A stretch of 64,000 bases of DNA from Neobacillus niacini (GCF_030817595.1 NZ_JAUSZN010000001.1:4657501-4721500), one strand, 5' to 3'. Shown: positions 46,355-55,589, counted from the first letter of the stretch. Translations and numbers: made by a program. The notes: generated from the sequence alone by a model not told the origin.

Positions 46355-47203
46355 TTATGATGCATTTTGGTAATTAAAATAATACATTTTAGGAGAAACG
46401 AATCCCATTCTTTTTTGGATTCGTTTTTCATTGTAATAACGAATATATTTCTTTAAATCATGTTGAAAGGAATCAATTGGGCTGTTTGGATAAAAACAAG
46501 GGAATTCCGTCTTTAACTGCGAAAAAAAGCTCTCAATGACAGCGTTATCCCAACAGTTTGCCTTCCTTGACATACTTGGTATGAAGTGGAGCTCCTTACT
46601 AAGATTGCGATACATGTGAGATCTGTACACACTTCCTTGGTCGCTATGGATTAGGACCCCGTCCAATGTATCCAATTTTCGCTTTTTCTGTGCAGCCATA
46701 ATAGTCGCTTTTATCAAGTCCTTATTAGGACTTGAACTCATTTCAAAGGCAATTACTTCGCGATTAAATAAATCCATTACCGCAGAGATATACAACTTTT
46801 CCTGACCCACCAAAACCTCTGACATATCTGTTACCCATTTTTGGTTGGGATGAACGGCGTCAAAATCCCTATTTAATAGATTTTTATAGACATAGCCTGC
46901 AGATTGTTCCTTAGATTCATGAGTAGTTTTTGGTTGCCTCACCTTTGCTTTCAAATTGGCCTCATTCAAGAGTCGCGCTACTTTTTTGTGATTTATTATT
47001 ATGCCCTCGGCTTTTAATGCTCGGGATATTCTTTTGGCTCCATACGTACCCTTGTGAAGGAAATAAATCCTTTTTACTTGTTTTAAATCTTGGCGTTCTT
47101 CTCCAGATGGTTTGCGCTTAGGACGTTTAAGAAATGCAAAATAACCACTTGAGGAAACCCCAAGTATGCGGCATAAAAGATTGACTGGATAATCCTTTCT
47201 CAA
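46355..47203 (-). CDS. IS3-family transposase OrfB
   Basis: HTH_21 segment (KGTYGAKRISRALKAEGI) and DDE core: WVTDMSEV (Asp), LIHSDQGSVYRS (Asp) and NAVIESFFSQLKTE (Glu). It starts TTG/frameshift, with frame continuity upstream typical of OrfAB fusion. 282 residues, apparently functional. Confidence 0.93.
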   Translation of the reverse strand: MRKDYPVNLLCRILGVSSSGYFAFLKRPKRKPSGEERQDLKQVKRIYFLHKGTYGAKRISRALKAEGIIINHKKVARLLNEANLKAKVRQPKTTHESKEQSAGYVYKNLLNRDFDAVHPNQKWVTDMSEVLVGQEKLYISAVMDLFNREVIAFEMSSSPNKDLIKATIMAAQKKRKLDTLDGVLIHSDQGSVYRSHMYRNLSKELHFIPSMSRKANCWDNAVIESFFSQLKTEFPCFYPNSPIDSFQHDLKKYIRYYNEKRIQKRMGFVSPKMYYFNYQNAS

Positions 47204-47229
47204 ATAAGAAATAGCTTCGAATTTCTTGC

Positions 47230-47541
47230 TTATTCGTTCCCTTTGAGAAAGGCCTGGAACTTTTTTAGGATTTCTATCTCCATGTCTTTTTCTTTTATTT
47301 TCTTCTCCAACTCCCGGGTCTTCTTTATATCCTTTGACTGAGAAGGCTTCGAAATAGAGCGTGGATTCACAAGACCCTGCTCACCATTATCCTTAAAAGA
47401 GATTACCCAACGATTCACTGTATCCCGGTGTAAATCTAGTTCACTTGCAACCTCAGCCACTGGCCTTTTATTTTCCAGCACTTGACGCACTGCTTCCAAC
47501 TTAGTTTCGACACTATTATGTGATGATTGTTTTTTTCTCAT
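47230..47541 (-). CDS. IS3-family transposase OrfA
   Basis: 103 residues: helix-turn-helix (KLEAVRQVLENKRPVAEVA, then ELDLHRDTVNRWV) and a C-terminal leucine zipper (ELEKKIKEKDMEIEILKKF). ATG 47541; RBS GGGGGACAA. Confidence 0.92.
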   Translation of the reverse strand: MRKKQSSHNSVETKLEAVRQVLENKRPVAEVASELDLHRDTVNRWVISFKDNGEQGLVNPRSISKPSQSKDIKKTRELEKKIKEKDMEIEILKKFQAFLKGNE

Positions 47542-47707
47542 GTTAATTGTCCCCCAAAGAAACTCAGATATGTCGTATCTTCATCATACTCTATATGTCT
47601 ATTATAAGGGGGTCAACCACTGTCACTCCCAGATATTTGTCGAAGATTGATAGGTTAATAGGTGTATCTAAGTTTTGTATTATGATGGAAGTTTGCTACT
47701 TTAGCTA

Positions 47708-47739
47708 TATACCCTTATCTACCAGTAGATAAGGGTATA
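47708..47739. repeat. Perfect 15-bp-arm palindrome
   Basis: TATACCCTTATCTAC and GTAGATAAGGGTATA around a 2-nt centre. No T tract follows and no gene is adjacent. The rest of 47626-47890 shows nothing else. Confidence 0.7.
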
Positions 47740-47890
47740 GGTGTTTGATTCTGAAATAAGCTTATGCAAACATTTTTTTATTAATGGTTACCTTAAGAAG
47801 GTTTAGGTGGAAATCGTAACTGCAAAAAAGGTACATTTTTACTTATATACAATAAACCTTAAGGATAGTCTCAGAATTTTTCAGCAGAAT

Positions 47891-48130
47891 TTATTGATTT
47901 AGAATGTGGTTAATGGCTTGAATAGCTGCCTTTGTTGGGTCATGAGCATCTCGACCGATGCCTATTGGAAACTCTTCTGAAATAGGTTGAACTTTATCAG
48001 GCTTTTTATTTGCAAACGCTTGGATGGTACCATCTGTATAATGGAAAATCTCTATGTAGTACAATTGATTTTGGTTCTCAAATTTTCTCCAAATGTTCAT
48101 TTTAACTATTCCAATATTCTTCTTGTTCAT
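47891..48130 (-). CDS. Small hypothetical protein (79 aa)
   Basis: Good ribosome site GAGGG 8 bp before the ATG at 48130. The product is soluble, with IWRKFENQNQLYYIEIFHY and a conserved-looking end DPTKAAIQAINHIL. I do not recognise it. The next gene upstream on the same strand is the XRE regulator, so they may share a transcript. Confidence 0.6.
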   Translation of the reverse strand: MNKKNIGIVKMNIWRKFENQNQLYYIEIFHYTDGTIQAFANKKPDKVQPISEEFPIGIGRDAHDPTKAAIQAINHILNQ

Positions 48131-48348
48131 CTGTCAACCCTCATTTACATAAGAATATTTTCAGCAATTGACTATTAGGTTCATCTAGTGAAACTAGGTA
48201 TAAGAAACGAACTTCATTATTGGGATGTGACTCGACCCATATGGTATGTAAAGAGTTAAACCGCTGTCAGTGATCCTTTTGGCAGCGGCTTTTGATATGA
48301 ATATTAATGAGTTGATTTTTAATTGAATTCAACACTAGATTATTCGTA

Positions 48349-48639
48349 TTATATGGAATTACGACTTGGAATGCTTTTTTTCTTTGTCTTTTGTTTGCGG
48401 GGTTTGTATATAATCTCATCTGAAATGGTCCTAAGAAATTCCCAAGGCTCCATTTCAAAAGCTTTTGCGAACTTACAAATAGAGGTTCCGGAGGGCGATG
48501 TTCTATTATATTCAATATTTTGGACAGTTCGATAACTTAGCTGACTCATTTCAGCAAGTTTCTCTTGTGTCCAATCTCTCTCATTCCTCATTCTTCCTAA
48601 CCCTATTCCAATATACATTTCTTCATCGGTCTGTATCAA
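48349..48639 (-). CDS. XRE-family transcriptional regulator
   Basis: HTH_3 domain: GRMRNERDWTQEKLAEMSQL, SYRTVQNIEYNRTSPSG, then FAKAFEMEPWEFL. Start TTG 48639 follows AAGGAG by 7 bp and is preferred over longer frames. The C-terminal tail is highly basic (KPRKQKTKKK). Target unknown; such regulators are frequent in accessory regions. Confidence 0.82.
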   Translation of the reverse strand: MIQTDEEMYIGIGLGRMRNERDWTQEKLAEMSQLSYRTVQNIEYNRTSPSGTSICKFAKAFEMEPWEFLRTISDEIIYKPRKQKTKKKSIPSRNSI

Positions 48640-48828
48640 AGGGATTCTCCTTTTTAGACCATTACATAATGCCTGAAGAAAATGTAACACGCACTCCAGT
48701 ACGTGTTTTGCTTGCTTTTAGCCAAATATTAATATACGTAGCCAAAAAGACACCAAATCACATGTTTTATTGTAGAAACGAGTACCCGGCAGGTTATTTT
48801 TATTCACCGTAGGATGGTAAACGCATCC

Positions 48829-48911
48829 TCGACAAGTTTTTTTCTAGTCACAAGTAAAAAGTTCGTTTTCTAAAAGGGCTCGTGATCGTTTTAATCAGAC
48901 GATTGATTGGT
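48829..48911 (+). repeat. Dispersed intergenic repeat, copy B
   Basis: TCGACAAG...AAAAAGTTCGTTTTCTAAAAGGG...TTTTAATCAGACGATTGATTGG. Fills much of the 48640-48950 gap. Confidence 0.75.
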
Positions 48912-48950
48912 TTGAATATGGGATGAATGCTGTCGAAAATGGATGATTGG

Positions 48951-49172
48951 TTAGTCTTCGATTTTTTCAAAAGTAATGATTTGATCCATATCGTCAATAT
49001 CTAGTGCATCCGCAATACGGGATAAATGATGAAGGTGGACATTAACCCTTTTTTGGTTAGCTAATTCACTTAATGCCGCATGACGGACATCACTTAGACG
49101 GGATAATTTTCTTATTGTCATACCCTTTTCTAAAAGTAGTTCTTTTAATCTTATGACAACGATTCTACTCAT
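48951..49172 (-). CDS. Small XRE/Cro-type regulator
   Basis: 73 residues that are nearly all HTH: VIRLKELLLEKGMTIRKLSR, HAALSELANQKRVNVHLHHL and RIADALDIDDMDQIITF. RBS AGGTGA lies 4 bp before the ATG at 49172. Typical of single-domain YozG-like regulators. Its DNA target is unknown. Confidence 0.82.
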   Translation of the reverse strand: MSRIVVIRLKELLLEKGMTIRKLSRLSDVRHAALSELANQKRVNVHLHHLSRIADALDIDDMDQIITFEKIED

Positions 49173-49430
49173 CGTTCACCTTACACCCAATCCTTTTTTA
49201 TAGGAAAAAAATTTTTGTACTGGTAATTCAGAGGTACCAGTATAAGCATTTTAAGCGACTAGTATTTGTTTTTACATATGATGGATACTTTAATTCCATT
49301 ACATATCGAAAATAAGATTTGCTCCACGTACTGTAGTACCGAAAGCAGCTCTATGACAAAACTTAGTCCTAAATGTTGCTAAAAAGGACACAAAGTGAAT
49401 ATCCTTGCCAGTATTTGCTTAGGGATTCGT

Positions 49431-49469
49431 TAAAAAAACAGCCTGTTGAATCATCATCAGGCTGTTTTA
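49431..49469 (-). terminator. Rho-independent terminator of comK paralog
   Basis: AACAGCCTG/CAGGCTGTT stem, with a seven-T run on the minus strand. Lies 60 bp past the comK-like stop. The rest of 49173-49430 has nothing readable. Confidence 0.8.
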
Positions 49470-49529
49470 ATAGCGGCTATGTATTATCAATCTCAAGCCA
49501 TTCGTGTTGGTTGGAAATTCAATGAGACC

Positions 49530-50069
49530 TTATACTATTTTGCTTTTTCTCTTTCTTTTTCTGGTTTTCTTTGGGGGTTCAATAATAAAAGATACTGGAT
49601 TCTTCGCATTTTCAATGGTAATTTGGCTTAACTGCTCTGCTGCTTTCCATTTGTTATTAAAAGAAAATAGTTTGGAATCGTTTATAAGGATCAGTCTATT
49701 TCGGAACTCTATCAGTGTTTTTCGTTTAAAGCTAAGGGTTCTTAGGATATGGCAGGGATTAAACCAAATGGTATCTTCGTGTTTATGCGATTTATCGGGA
49801 AAGACACAAATGTTATGGATATGGTTGATCATGACAGGACACATCATGGAATTCGGTATGATGATTTTGGAAGTGTCCATGGCGCCCTTTAAATTAAATC
49901 CGATACATCTGAGACTATCATCTAGTATTTCCAACGGTGACCGATCAACGATGAAAACACGATGGAACTCTCTTACTAGAGTACAAACTTTTGCATTTCG
50001 ATCATGTAATCCATACATGTACATCATATGCGGATTAATTATGTAGTACGGTTCAATAAACAAACGCAT
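49530..50069 (-). CDS. comK: ComK-family competence transcription factor
   Basis: Recognised by the ComK pattern: RVFIVDRSPLEILDDSLRCI, NLKGAMDTSKIII..PVMIN, ICVFPDKSHKHEDTIWFNPC, and SFKRKTLIEFRNRLILINDS followed by F-N-N-K-W. ~179 residues versus ~190 in B. subtilis. The C-terminus is very basic (KKTRKRKRKSKIV). ComK activates DNA-uptake genes at AAAA-N5-TTTT boxes and often its own gene. The AGGAG site is only 2 bp from ATG 50069, so a slightly later start is possible. A plus-strand frame of equal length across it is a shadow. Confidence 0.85.
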   Translation of the reverse strand: MRLFIEPYYIINPHMMYMYGLHDRNAKVCTLVREFHRVFIVDRSPLEILDDSLRCIGFNLKGAMDTSKIIIPNSMMCPVMINHIHNICVFPDKSHKHEDTIWFNPCHILRTLSFKRKTLIEFRNRLILINDSKLFSFNNKWKAAEQLSQITIENAKNPVSFIIEPPKKTRKRKRKSKIV

Positions 50070-50526
50070 CACTCCTGAATTTTTATGATATTGAATTTTG
50101 TTTCTGGATAGCTGTTAGATAATGGTCCAGTAACACATTTAATAAATAATGAAACTGCGAATCTAATGTTGAGATGAATGCTGAAATTATATGTTAAGAA
50201 TACAAGTTGTAGAAGCCTTGAAAACTAGTATAGTGAGGTAGGTCAAGTTGATTAAGGAGAGGTTAGAATAATATATGATCAATTTTAATGAAGAAAATCA
50301 GTATGATTATGAAAAGTGATTCTAGATGTGTATTTATGACCTTTAAAACATGATTTAAACCTTAATGAAAAAATACCATAAATTAGTATAATGTTTGTTC
50401 CGCGTATACGTACCATTCGTGAATGTTTTGTGTATATAATAAAATATTGTCGAATGATGCTTATAATTTCTTTGTAGCCCCGGGCAGTTTAAGTGCTAGC
50501 CACTGCCCAGGTTTAATTTTAGACTA
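50070..50526. other. Upstream region of comK paralog, no gene
   Basis: AT-rich. AAAACATGATTTA at 50345-50357 is one mismatch from a ComK half-site pair (AAAA-N5-TTTT). An inverted repeat GGGCAGT/ACTGCCC near 50483-50511 lies just past the sigma-factor stop and may be its terminator, though it lacks a T tract. Confidence 0.35.
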
Positions 50527-51012
50527 TTAATTTAAAGCAACTTTTTCTTTTAATTTTCTTATTGCCCCTGATCTCCATTGTTTAACTGCAGATACGGAAA
50601 CTTTCTCCCTTTCCGCTATTTCCTTAATGGATAGGTGATCGATAGACATAGTGATTACCCATTTTGCCTCTTTTTCTGTTAGTCCTTCACAATAAGTGTT
50701 AATCATATCTTTCTCAAGGAAAAGAGTTGATTCCTGACCCTCTGTAAATTCCCAAAATTCCTCCTTCGGATGGATAAGTCTTTCATTACATTGGTTGTTT
50801 TGGGACATTTGAGATAACATTTTTCCCTTCATATAGGTGTAAGCGTAATTCGAAAAGCTGCCTTTTCTTTCATCAAACGACTGTGCAGCTTCCCAAAGCC
50901 CAATTAACCCTGTCTGATAGAACTCATCTTCATCTTTATAAATGTGCAACGATTGGATAATCTTATGAATCATCGGTTGATACTGTACAACTAATTCGTC
51001 AAAGCTCTCCAC
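50527..51012 (-). CDS. Small sigma-70-family sigma factor (SigH/ComX-like size)
   Basis: 161 residues. Region 2: FDELVVQYQPMIHKIIQSL, EDEFYQTGLIGLWEAAQSFD, GSFSNYAYTYMKGKMLSQM. Region 4: GLTEKEAKWVITMSIDHLSI, KEIAEREKVSVSAVKQWRSG. GTG start with GAAGGG upstream. No anti-sigma gene lies beside it. Lying on the same strand upstream of a comK paralog, it may control competence-type genes, as SigH does in S. aureus. That is inference. Its 5' part and leader are duplicated at 55.1-55.5 kb. Confidence 0.85.
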   Translation of the reverse strand: MESFDELVVQYQPMIHKIIQSLHIYKDEDEFYQTGLIGLWEAAQSFDERKGSFSNYAYTYMKGKMLSQMSQNNQCNERLIHPKEEFWEFTEGQESTLFLEKDMINTYCEGLTEKEAKWVITMSIDHLSIKEIAEREKVSVSAVKQWRSGAIRKLKEKVALN

Positions 51013-51235
51013 TGGTAAAACCCTTCAGGGCAGCGCGCTTCCGTTTTATTCCTAGGTAGCTATACCATAATCCATACATGGAAAACCTTCGAATCAGAGA
51101 AAGACGAATTTAACGTAAAAAAATAGATTAAAAGTGCAGAATTCTATTCAAATTGGAACAAACTACTTCCCAAAATGATTTAGTTTTTGAAAAGGATATG
51201 AGTTAATAATGATGATTGTCACTCCCAGGATTATA
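50839..51235. repeat. Segmental duplication, copy 1 (see 55134-55540)
   Basis: ~400 bp covering the sigma-factor 5' third and its leader match 55134-55540 with scattered substitutions and small indels. Confidence 0.9.
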
Positions 51236-51558
51236 AAAGAAGAATTGATAGCCATTTAGAAGACTATACATGATGATTCCTGATAATAGCTCTAGGCGAG
51301 CGAATAATCAGAGGCGGTTATGGCTTGAATGGATGAATTTATCACAAAGGTACCTAAACCGTAAGAGGACGAATTACCAAGGAAGATGGTTCCATTGTAA
51401 CCCATGCTGATGACTTTTTTTTGATGTGAATGGTATCGAGATTATGGTTCCAGCTACTAAATTTTTAAAAGCTTCTATAGCAGTACTCCTTGAGCGGCCG
51501 TGTCAATAAGAGGGACAACCTCATATATTGTTACTAGGTATGTGAAAGGGGTGGTATA
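51013..51558. other. Sigma leader plus unreadable remnant
   Basis: 51013-51235 is the sigma-factor leader, shared with the copy at 55.3-55.54 kb. 51350-51510 contains a broken frame with GRITKEDGSIVTHADDFF that I cannot assign. No intact gene. Confidence 0.5.
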
Positions 51559-53214
51559 TTGAGTTGTGAAGATAAAGAAGAATTAAAGAATAAGATTGGG
51601 GATTTATCAGATTTACAAACCACTGAAAAATCAAATTTGGTCGGGGCGATTAATGAGCTTGATACGGAGTTGGCAGAAATAGCGACTAAAGGTGCAATTA
51701 AAATTTCTGATTATGGCGCACATTCGATTGATGAAGTAGGATATTCAACTTTCGATAGCACAGCAGCTATTAACGCAGCTATTCAAGCGGCAGTCAATTC
51801 CAAAACACAAAAGGCTGTCGATTTTGGGAATGGTCGATATTATGCGTTAAATATTAACTTAGCATCAGGAATCACTTATTTTTCAACAAGCGGTGCTGAA
51901 ATTATCACCAAACCTGACACCACATATGGTGTAGGTACGCTTGTCAATGTAAGAAGCGTATCGAACATTAAAATTTTTGGATTAACTTTTAACGGTAACA
52001 AGGGTGTAGTACCAGGCGACCCTAACGATGGAACAAAATTAATTGGTTTAGATGCAGCGACTAACGTCTATATTCAAAACTGTTATTTATACAATAACGG
52101 ATATAACGCAATCAGTATTGCGAATGGTTGCAACAATATTCATGTGTTGGATAATGAAATTAATAACGTGGATTGTGGGGTAATTTTACAAGGAACCAGA
52201 TCAAATCATATCGAAATAGCAAATAATGTGATACACGATGGAACCAGTGATTGTATTGTCGCTTACTCAACAAACCCTTCCACTAATATTGTCATTGATG
52301 GAAATATCTGCTACAACAAAACAGGCGGTAACGGTATCATTATTCGAGCCATTAAACAAGCTACAATCACAAACAATGTTATTAATAACTGTTCGACTGG
52401 TATTAGCGGACGTTCGCCTGATAGCACGCAAGCCAATGGAGTGATAGCCACCATTATTGCAAATAATACTATCACGAATACAAACAGTGGGTCAGGTGTG
52501 ACCATCAATTATATGACCAATTCAATGATAGAAGGAAATTTAATTTCTGATATCTATCAATACGGTATGGGTTTAACCTTTAGTGATAACAACACAATTC
52601 AAAATAATACAATTGTGAACTGTAACTTACAAAAGCAGACTCATTACCCAATGTACTTGACAAGCTGTAATAATAATATCGTGAAACAAAACGTCATTCG
52701 AGATAATAAAAATCCAATTAATCACACACAAACAATTGTTATTAATGGTTCGAGTGTAGCAGTATCTAATAATAATTTCCTTATTGGTAATATTGGTTAT
52801 AACACTTCTCTATCTTTATTTTTAATTCAAGCAAACTCAACAAATACAATATGTGTGGATAATATTGGGGGTTATCCAATCGATCAAGGAACAGGAACAA
52901 TGATAATAAGCAATCGAAAAACAAATGGGCAAATGGCTACTGTAACTGTTTCATCTAATATCGCTACATTGGTAAACGGTTTTGAACATCAAAAATTTGC
53001 AGCATCATCTGCTCAGACTGTTGATTCAATCAACGGGGGTACATTTGCAGGGCAAAAGCTTTTCATAATTTTTAACGATGTAAATACTACGTTAGTAGAT
53101 AACACAGGTAATTTACGGTTAAATGGGAATTTTACGCCTACTGCCGTCAATAGCACTATCTCACTAGTCTATGATGGTGCAAACTGGATTGAATTATGTA
53201 GAAGTAATAACTAG
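51559..53214 (+). CDS. Phage tail-spike-like right-handed beta-helix protein
   Basis: TTG 51559 follows AAAGGGGTGG. Residues 1-45 form a coiled trimerisation-like head (LQTTEKSNLVGAINELDTEL), a motif of phage tail fibres. Residues ~50-430 are pectate-lyase-type beta-helix with many NNI/NTI turns. The last ~100 residues form a beta-rich cap (NGGTFAGQKLFIIFND..LVYDGANWIEL) as in spike C-termini. No other phage genes surround it. Likely trimeric and glycan-binding or -cutting, possibly recruited to act on the host's own polysaccharide. No signal peptide. Confidence 0.78.
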   Translation: MSCEDKEELKNKIGDLSDLQTTEKSNLVGAINELDTELAEIATKGAIKISDYGAHSIDEVGYSTFDSTAAINAAIQAAVNSKTQKAVDFGNGRYYALNINLASGITYFSTSGAEIITKPDTTYGVGTLVNVRSVSNIKIFGLTFNGNKGVVPGDPNDGTKLIGLDAATNVYIQNCYLYNNGYNAISIANGCNNIHVLDNEINNVDCGVILQGTRSNHIEIANNVIHDGTSDCIVAYSTNPSTNIVIDGNICYNKTGGNGIIIRAIKQATITNNVINNCSTGISGRSPDSTQANGVIATIIANNTITNTNSGSGVTINYMTNSMIEGNLISDIYQYGMGLTFSDNNTIQNNTIVNCNLQKQTHYPMYLTSCNNNIVKQNVIRDNKNPINHTQTIVINGSSVAVSNNNFLIGNIGYNTSLSLFLIQANSTNTICVDNIGGYPIDQGTGTMIISNRKTNGQMATVTVSSNIATLVNGFEHQKFAASSAQTVDSINGGTFAGQKLFIIFNDVNTTLVDNTGNLRLNGNFTPTAVNSTISLVYDGANWIELCRSNN

Positions 53215-53300
53215 ATCGATGGTTTCAAAAATGTACCATCTAATTTATACTTAAATTATTAATTTCAATAAAAAAGTATAAAGCGGAGAGGGATTTGAAA

Positions 53301-53792
53301 ATGTTAAATAGTTTAAAGGTAATATCACGTGATTTTTTTATTAATAGTCTAGCGAGTTCTGTAATTGTCCCGAATAAATTAAGAAAAATCATTTATAAAT
53401 TTTACGGGATACAACTATCTACAGTACGTATACAGCCGAGAGTTTTTTTTGGAAATAAGAATATTTCTATTGGAAGTGGATCGTTTATTAATTATGACTG
53501 CTTCTTTGATACGAACATATCTATAGGGAATAATTGCTCGATTGGATATCGGACTTTATTTTCTGCAGGAACTCATGAAATTGGTGATTTTAATAAAAGA
53601 GCTGGTAAACCAATCTTTAAATCAATAACAGTAAAAGATGGAGTATGGATAGGAGCGAACTGCACAATATTACCAGGAGTAACAATTGGCGAAGGATGTA
53701 TTGTAGCAGCTGGAGCAGTTGTAACAAAAAATTGTGAACCTAACGGAGTTTATGCTGGTGTACCAGCTAAACGAATTAAAGACCTTGGGTGA
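53301..53792 (+). CDS. Left-handed beta-helix acetyltransferase (hexapeptide family)
   Basis: Hexapeptide turns run from ISIGSGSFINYDCFFDTNIS to the typical end VKDGVWIGANCTILPGVTIG, GCIVAAGAVVTKNC and NGVYAGVPAKRIKDL; the loop SAGTHEIGD holds the catalytic His. ATG 53301 after GGAGAGGG; TTG 53295 is too close. O-acetylates a sugar using acetyl-CoA. It follows the beta-helix protein by ~85 bp; the pair may modify surface glycan. Confidence 0.88.
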   Translation: MLNSLKVISRDFFINSLASSVIVPNKLRKIIYKFYGIQLSTVRIQPRVFFGNKNISIGSGSFINYDCFFDTNISIGNNCSIGYRTLFSAGTHEIGDFNKRAGKPIFKSITVKDGVWIGANCTILPGVTIGEGCIVAAGAVVTKNCEPNGVYAGVPAKRIKDLG

Positions 53793-53806
53793 GGTCTTTT
53801 TTTTTA
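53778..53806 (+). terminator. Rho-independent terminator
   Basis: AAGACCT/AGGTCTT with loop TGGGTG and a run of nine T; overlaps the acetyltransferase stop codon. Confidence 0.9.
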
Positions 53807-53907
53807 CGTTACAATTGGAACCATTTGTTGAAACTTTACATTTACTTAATCGATAGTTAATAAAGATTTGATACAGTGAGGGTATAAAAGGAAAAAGAGG
53901 TATAATT

Positions 53908-54012
53908 ATGGAAAACAATTTAGGAAAAGGTTTTTCTTTTGGAGTGCTTCTTTCAATTCCCTTATGGGTATCGTTCATCGGTTGGGTAAAGTTCATCTTG
54001 AGTGTTTTATAA
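53908..54012 (+). CDS. Small membrane protein (34 aa)
   Basis: MENNLGKGFSFGVLLSIPLW is followed by a second hydrophobic half, so one membrane span. RBS AAAGAGG 7 bp before the ATG, and a short hairpin with six T follows the stop. Unrecognised; typical of Bacillus single-span small proteins. Confidence 0.55.
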   Translation: MENNLGKGFSFGVLLSIPLWVSFIGWVKFILSVL

Positions 54013-54013
54013 G

Positions 54014-54035
54014 AGCCGTGAAAGGCTTTTTTATT
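54014..54035 (+). terminator. Short Rho-independent terminator
   Basis: GCC/GGC stem with loop GTGAAA and six T, directly after the 34-aa ORF. Confidence 0.5.
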
Positions 54036-54131
54036 TTGTCATCTTCGGAAGAAAGAGCGACGTAAATGATGTATGAATAGCAGTGTAAAAAATACAACCA
54101 CAACCACTAACGATCCTCGCTAGTGATAAAA

Positions 54132-54165
54132 CAAAGCTGTCATTAAAGGCAGCTTTTCTTTTTAA
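54132..54165 (+). terminator. Rho-independent terminator
   Basis: AAAGCTG/CAGCTTT stem with T-rich tail. No convincing gene between 54036 and 54131. Confidence 0.65.
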
Positions 54166-54255
54166 CAAACGGATCAGTTAATTTTAGATATGATAAGATT
54201 TTATCTATGAAGATATAAAAATAAGGGTGTTGAGATGGGAAAGAGACTAAAAATC

Positions 54256-55101
54256 GGTGCCTGTGGTCAAGCCCCCGAAAAATAGACATTTATGATGCAT
54301 TTTGGTAATTAAAATAATGTATTTTAGGAGAAACGAATCCCATTCTTTTTTGGATTCGTTTTTCACTGTAATAACGAATATATTTCTTTAAATTATGTTG
54401 AAAGGAATCAATTGGGCTGTTGGGATAAAAATAAGGAAATTCCGTTTTTAACTGCGAAAAAAAGCCCTCAATGACAGCGTTATTCCAACAGTTTGTCTTC
54501 ATTGACATACTTGGTATGAAGTGGAGCTCCTTACTTAGATTGCGATACATGTGAGATCTGTAAACACTTCCTTGGTCGCTATGGATAAGGACTCCATCCA
54601 ATGTATCCAGATTTCGCCTTTTCTGTGCAGCTTTAATGGTGGCTTTTACTATTAGGACTTGAACTCATTTCAAATGCCATCACTTCTCGATTAAATAAAT
54701 CCATTACCGCAGAGATATACAACTTTTCCTGCCCCATCAAAACCTCTGTCATATCTGTTACCCATTTTTGATTTGGATGAACGGCATCAAAATTCCGGTT
54801 TAACAGATTTTTATAGACGTAGCCTGCAGATTGTTCCTTCGTTTCATGAGTAGTTTTTGGTTGCCTTACCTTTGCTTTCAAATTGGTTCATTCATGATAC
54901 GCGCTACCTTTTTATGGTTTATTATGATACCTTCCGTTTTTAAAGCACGAGATATTCTTTTAGCTCCATACGTACCCTTGTGAAGGAAATATATTCTTTT
55001 AATCTGTTTTAAATCTTTGCGGTCTTCTTTGATACTTGGCGCTTAGGACGTTTAAGAAAAGCTAAATATCCACTTGAGGAAACCCCAAGTATTCGACTGT
55101 C
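54256..55101 (-). mobile_element. Truncated, decayed second copy of the IS3 element
   Basis: The same left end (GGTGCCTGTGGTCAAGCCCC) as at 46308. The OrfB frame is broken at least twice: a deletion near 54640-54650 and another near 54885. The OrfA half and right end are missing. The copy stops at ~55101, where duplicated sigma-factor sequence begins within 30 bp. Confidence 0.9.
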
Positions 55102-55124
55102 AACACCGGTTTATTTTTCCCCAT

Positions 55125-55307
55125 TTACAACGGTGTAAGCGTAATTCGAAAAGCTGCCTTTTCGTTCATCGAAAGTCTGTGTAGCTTCCAAAGTCCAATT
55201 AACCCTGTCTGATAGAATTCATCTTCATTTCTATAAATGTGCAATGATTGGATAATCTTATGAATCATGGGTTGATACTGTACAACTAATTCGTCAAAGC
55301 TCTCCAC
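55125..55307 (-). pseudogene. 5' fragment of the sigma-factor gene
   Basis: Matches the N-terminal ~40 residues of the sigma factor at 50527-51012 (FDELVVQYQPMIHKIIQSL..EFYQTGLIGLW), then shifts frame through a single-base loss and ends at the IS scar. Confidence 0.9.
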
Positions 55308-55540
55308 TGGTAAAACCCTTCAGGGCAGCGCGCTTCCGTTTTATTCCTAGGTAGCTCTACCATAATCCATCTATGAATAACCTTCGAATCAAAGAAAATT
55401 GAATTTGACGTAAAAAAGTCGGTTAAAGGTGCAAAATTCTATTCAAATTGGAACAAACAGCTCCTGGAGTTGATTATTTTTAATAAAGAATAAGAGTTAA
55501 TATCGATGGCTGTCATTCTCAGATACTGGATTAAAAACCC
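55134..55540. repeat. Segmental duplication, copy 2
   Basis: Partner of 50839-51235. Its far end runs into the MITE-like element at 55590. Confidence 0.9.
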
Positions 55541-55589
55541 CCACTCAACTAAAGTTTAAAGCGGTAAAGCAATTTAGCTGGAAGACTAT

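Larger units (their letters stand above)
46308..47625 (-). mobile_element. IS3-family insertion sequence, complete copy
   Basis: Ends TGCCTGTGGTCAAGCCCCC (46308) and, inverted, TGACAGTGGTTGACCCCC (to 47625), each followed inward by AATAGACAT. Both transposase frames are intact. A truncated second copy lies at 54256-55101. No convincing target duplication. Confidence 0.88.

Noticed and set aside
48267..48515. 82-codon minus frame overlapping the XRE gene
   Set aside because: Out-of-frame shadow of the regulator.
49504..50046. 180-codon plus-strand frame over the comK-like gene
   Set aside because: Antisense shadow; the minus-strand frame has clear ComK motifs, a ribosome site and a terminator.
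51350..51510. Phage baseplate-like remnant
   Set aside because: Only a short broken frame; no family could be named with confidence.
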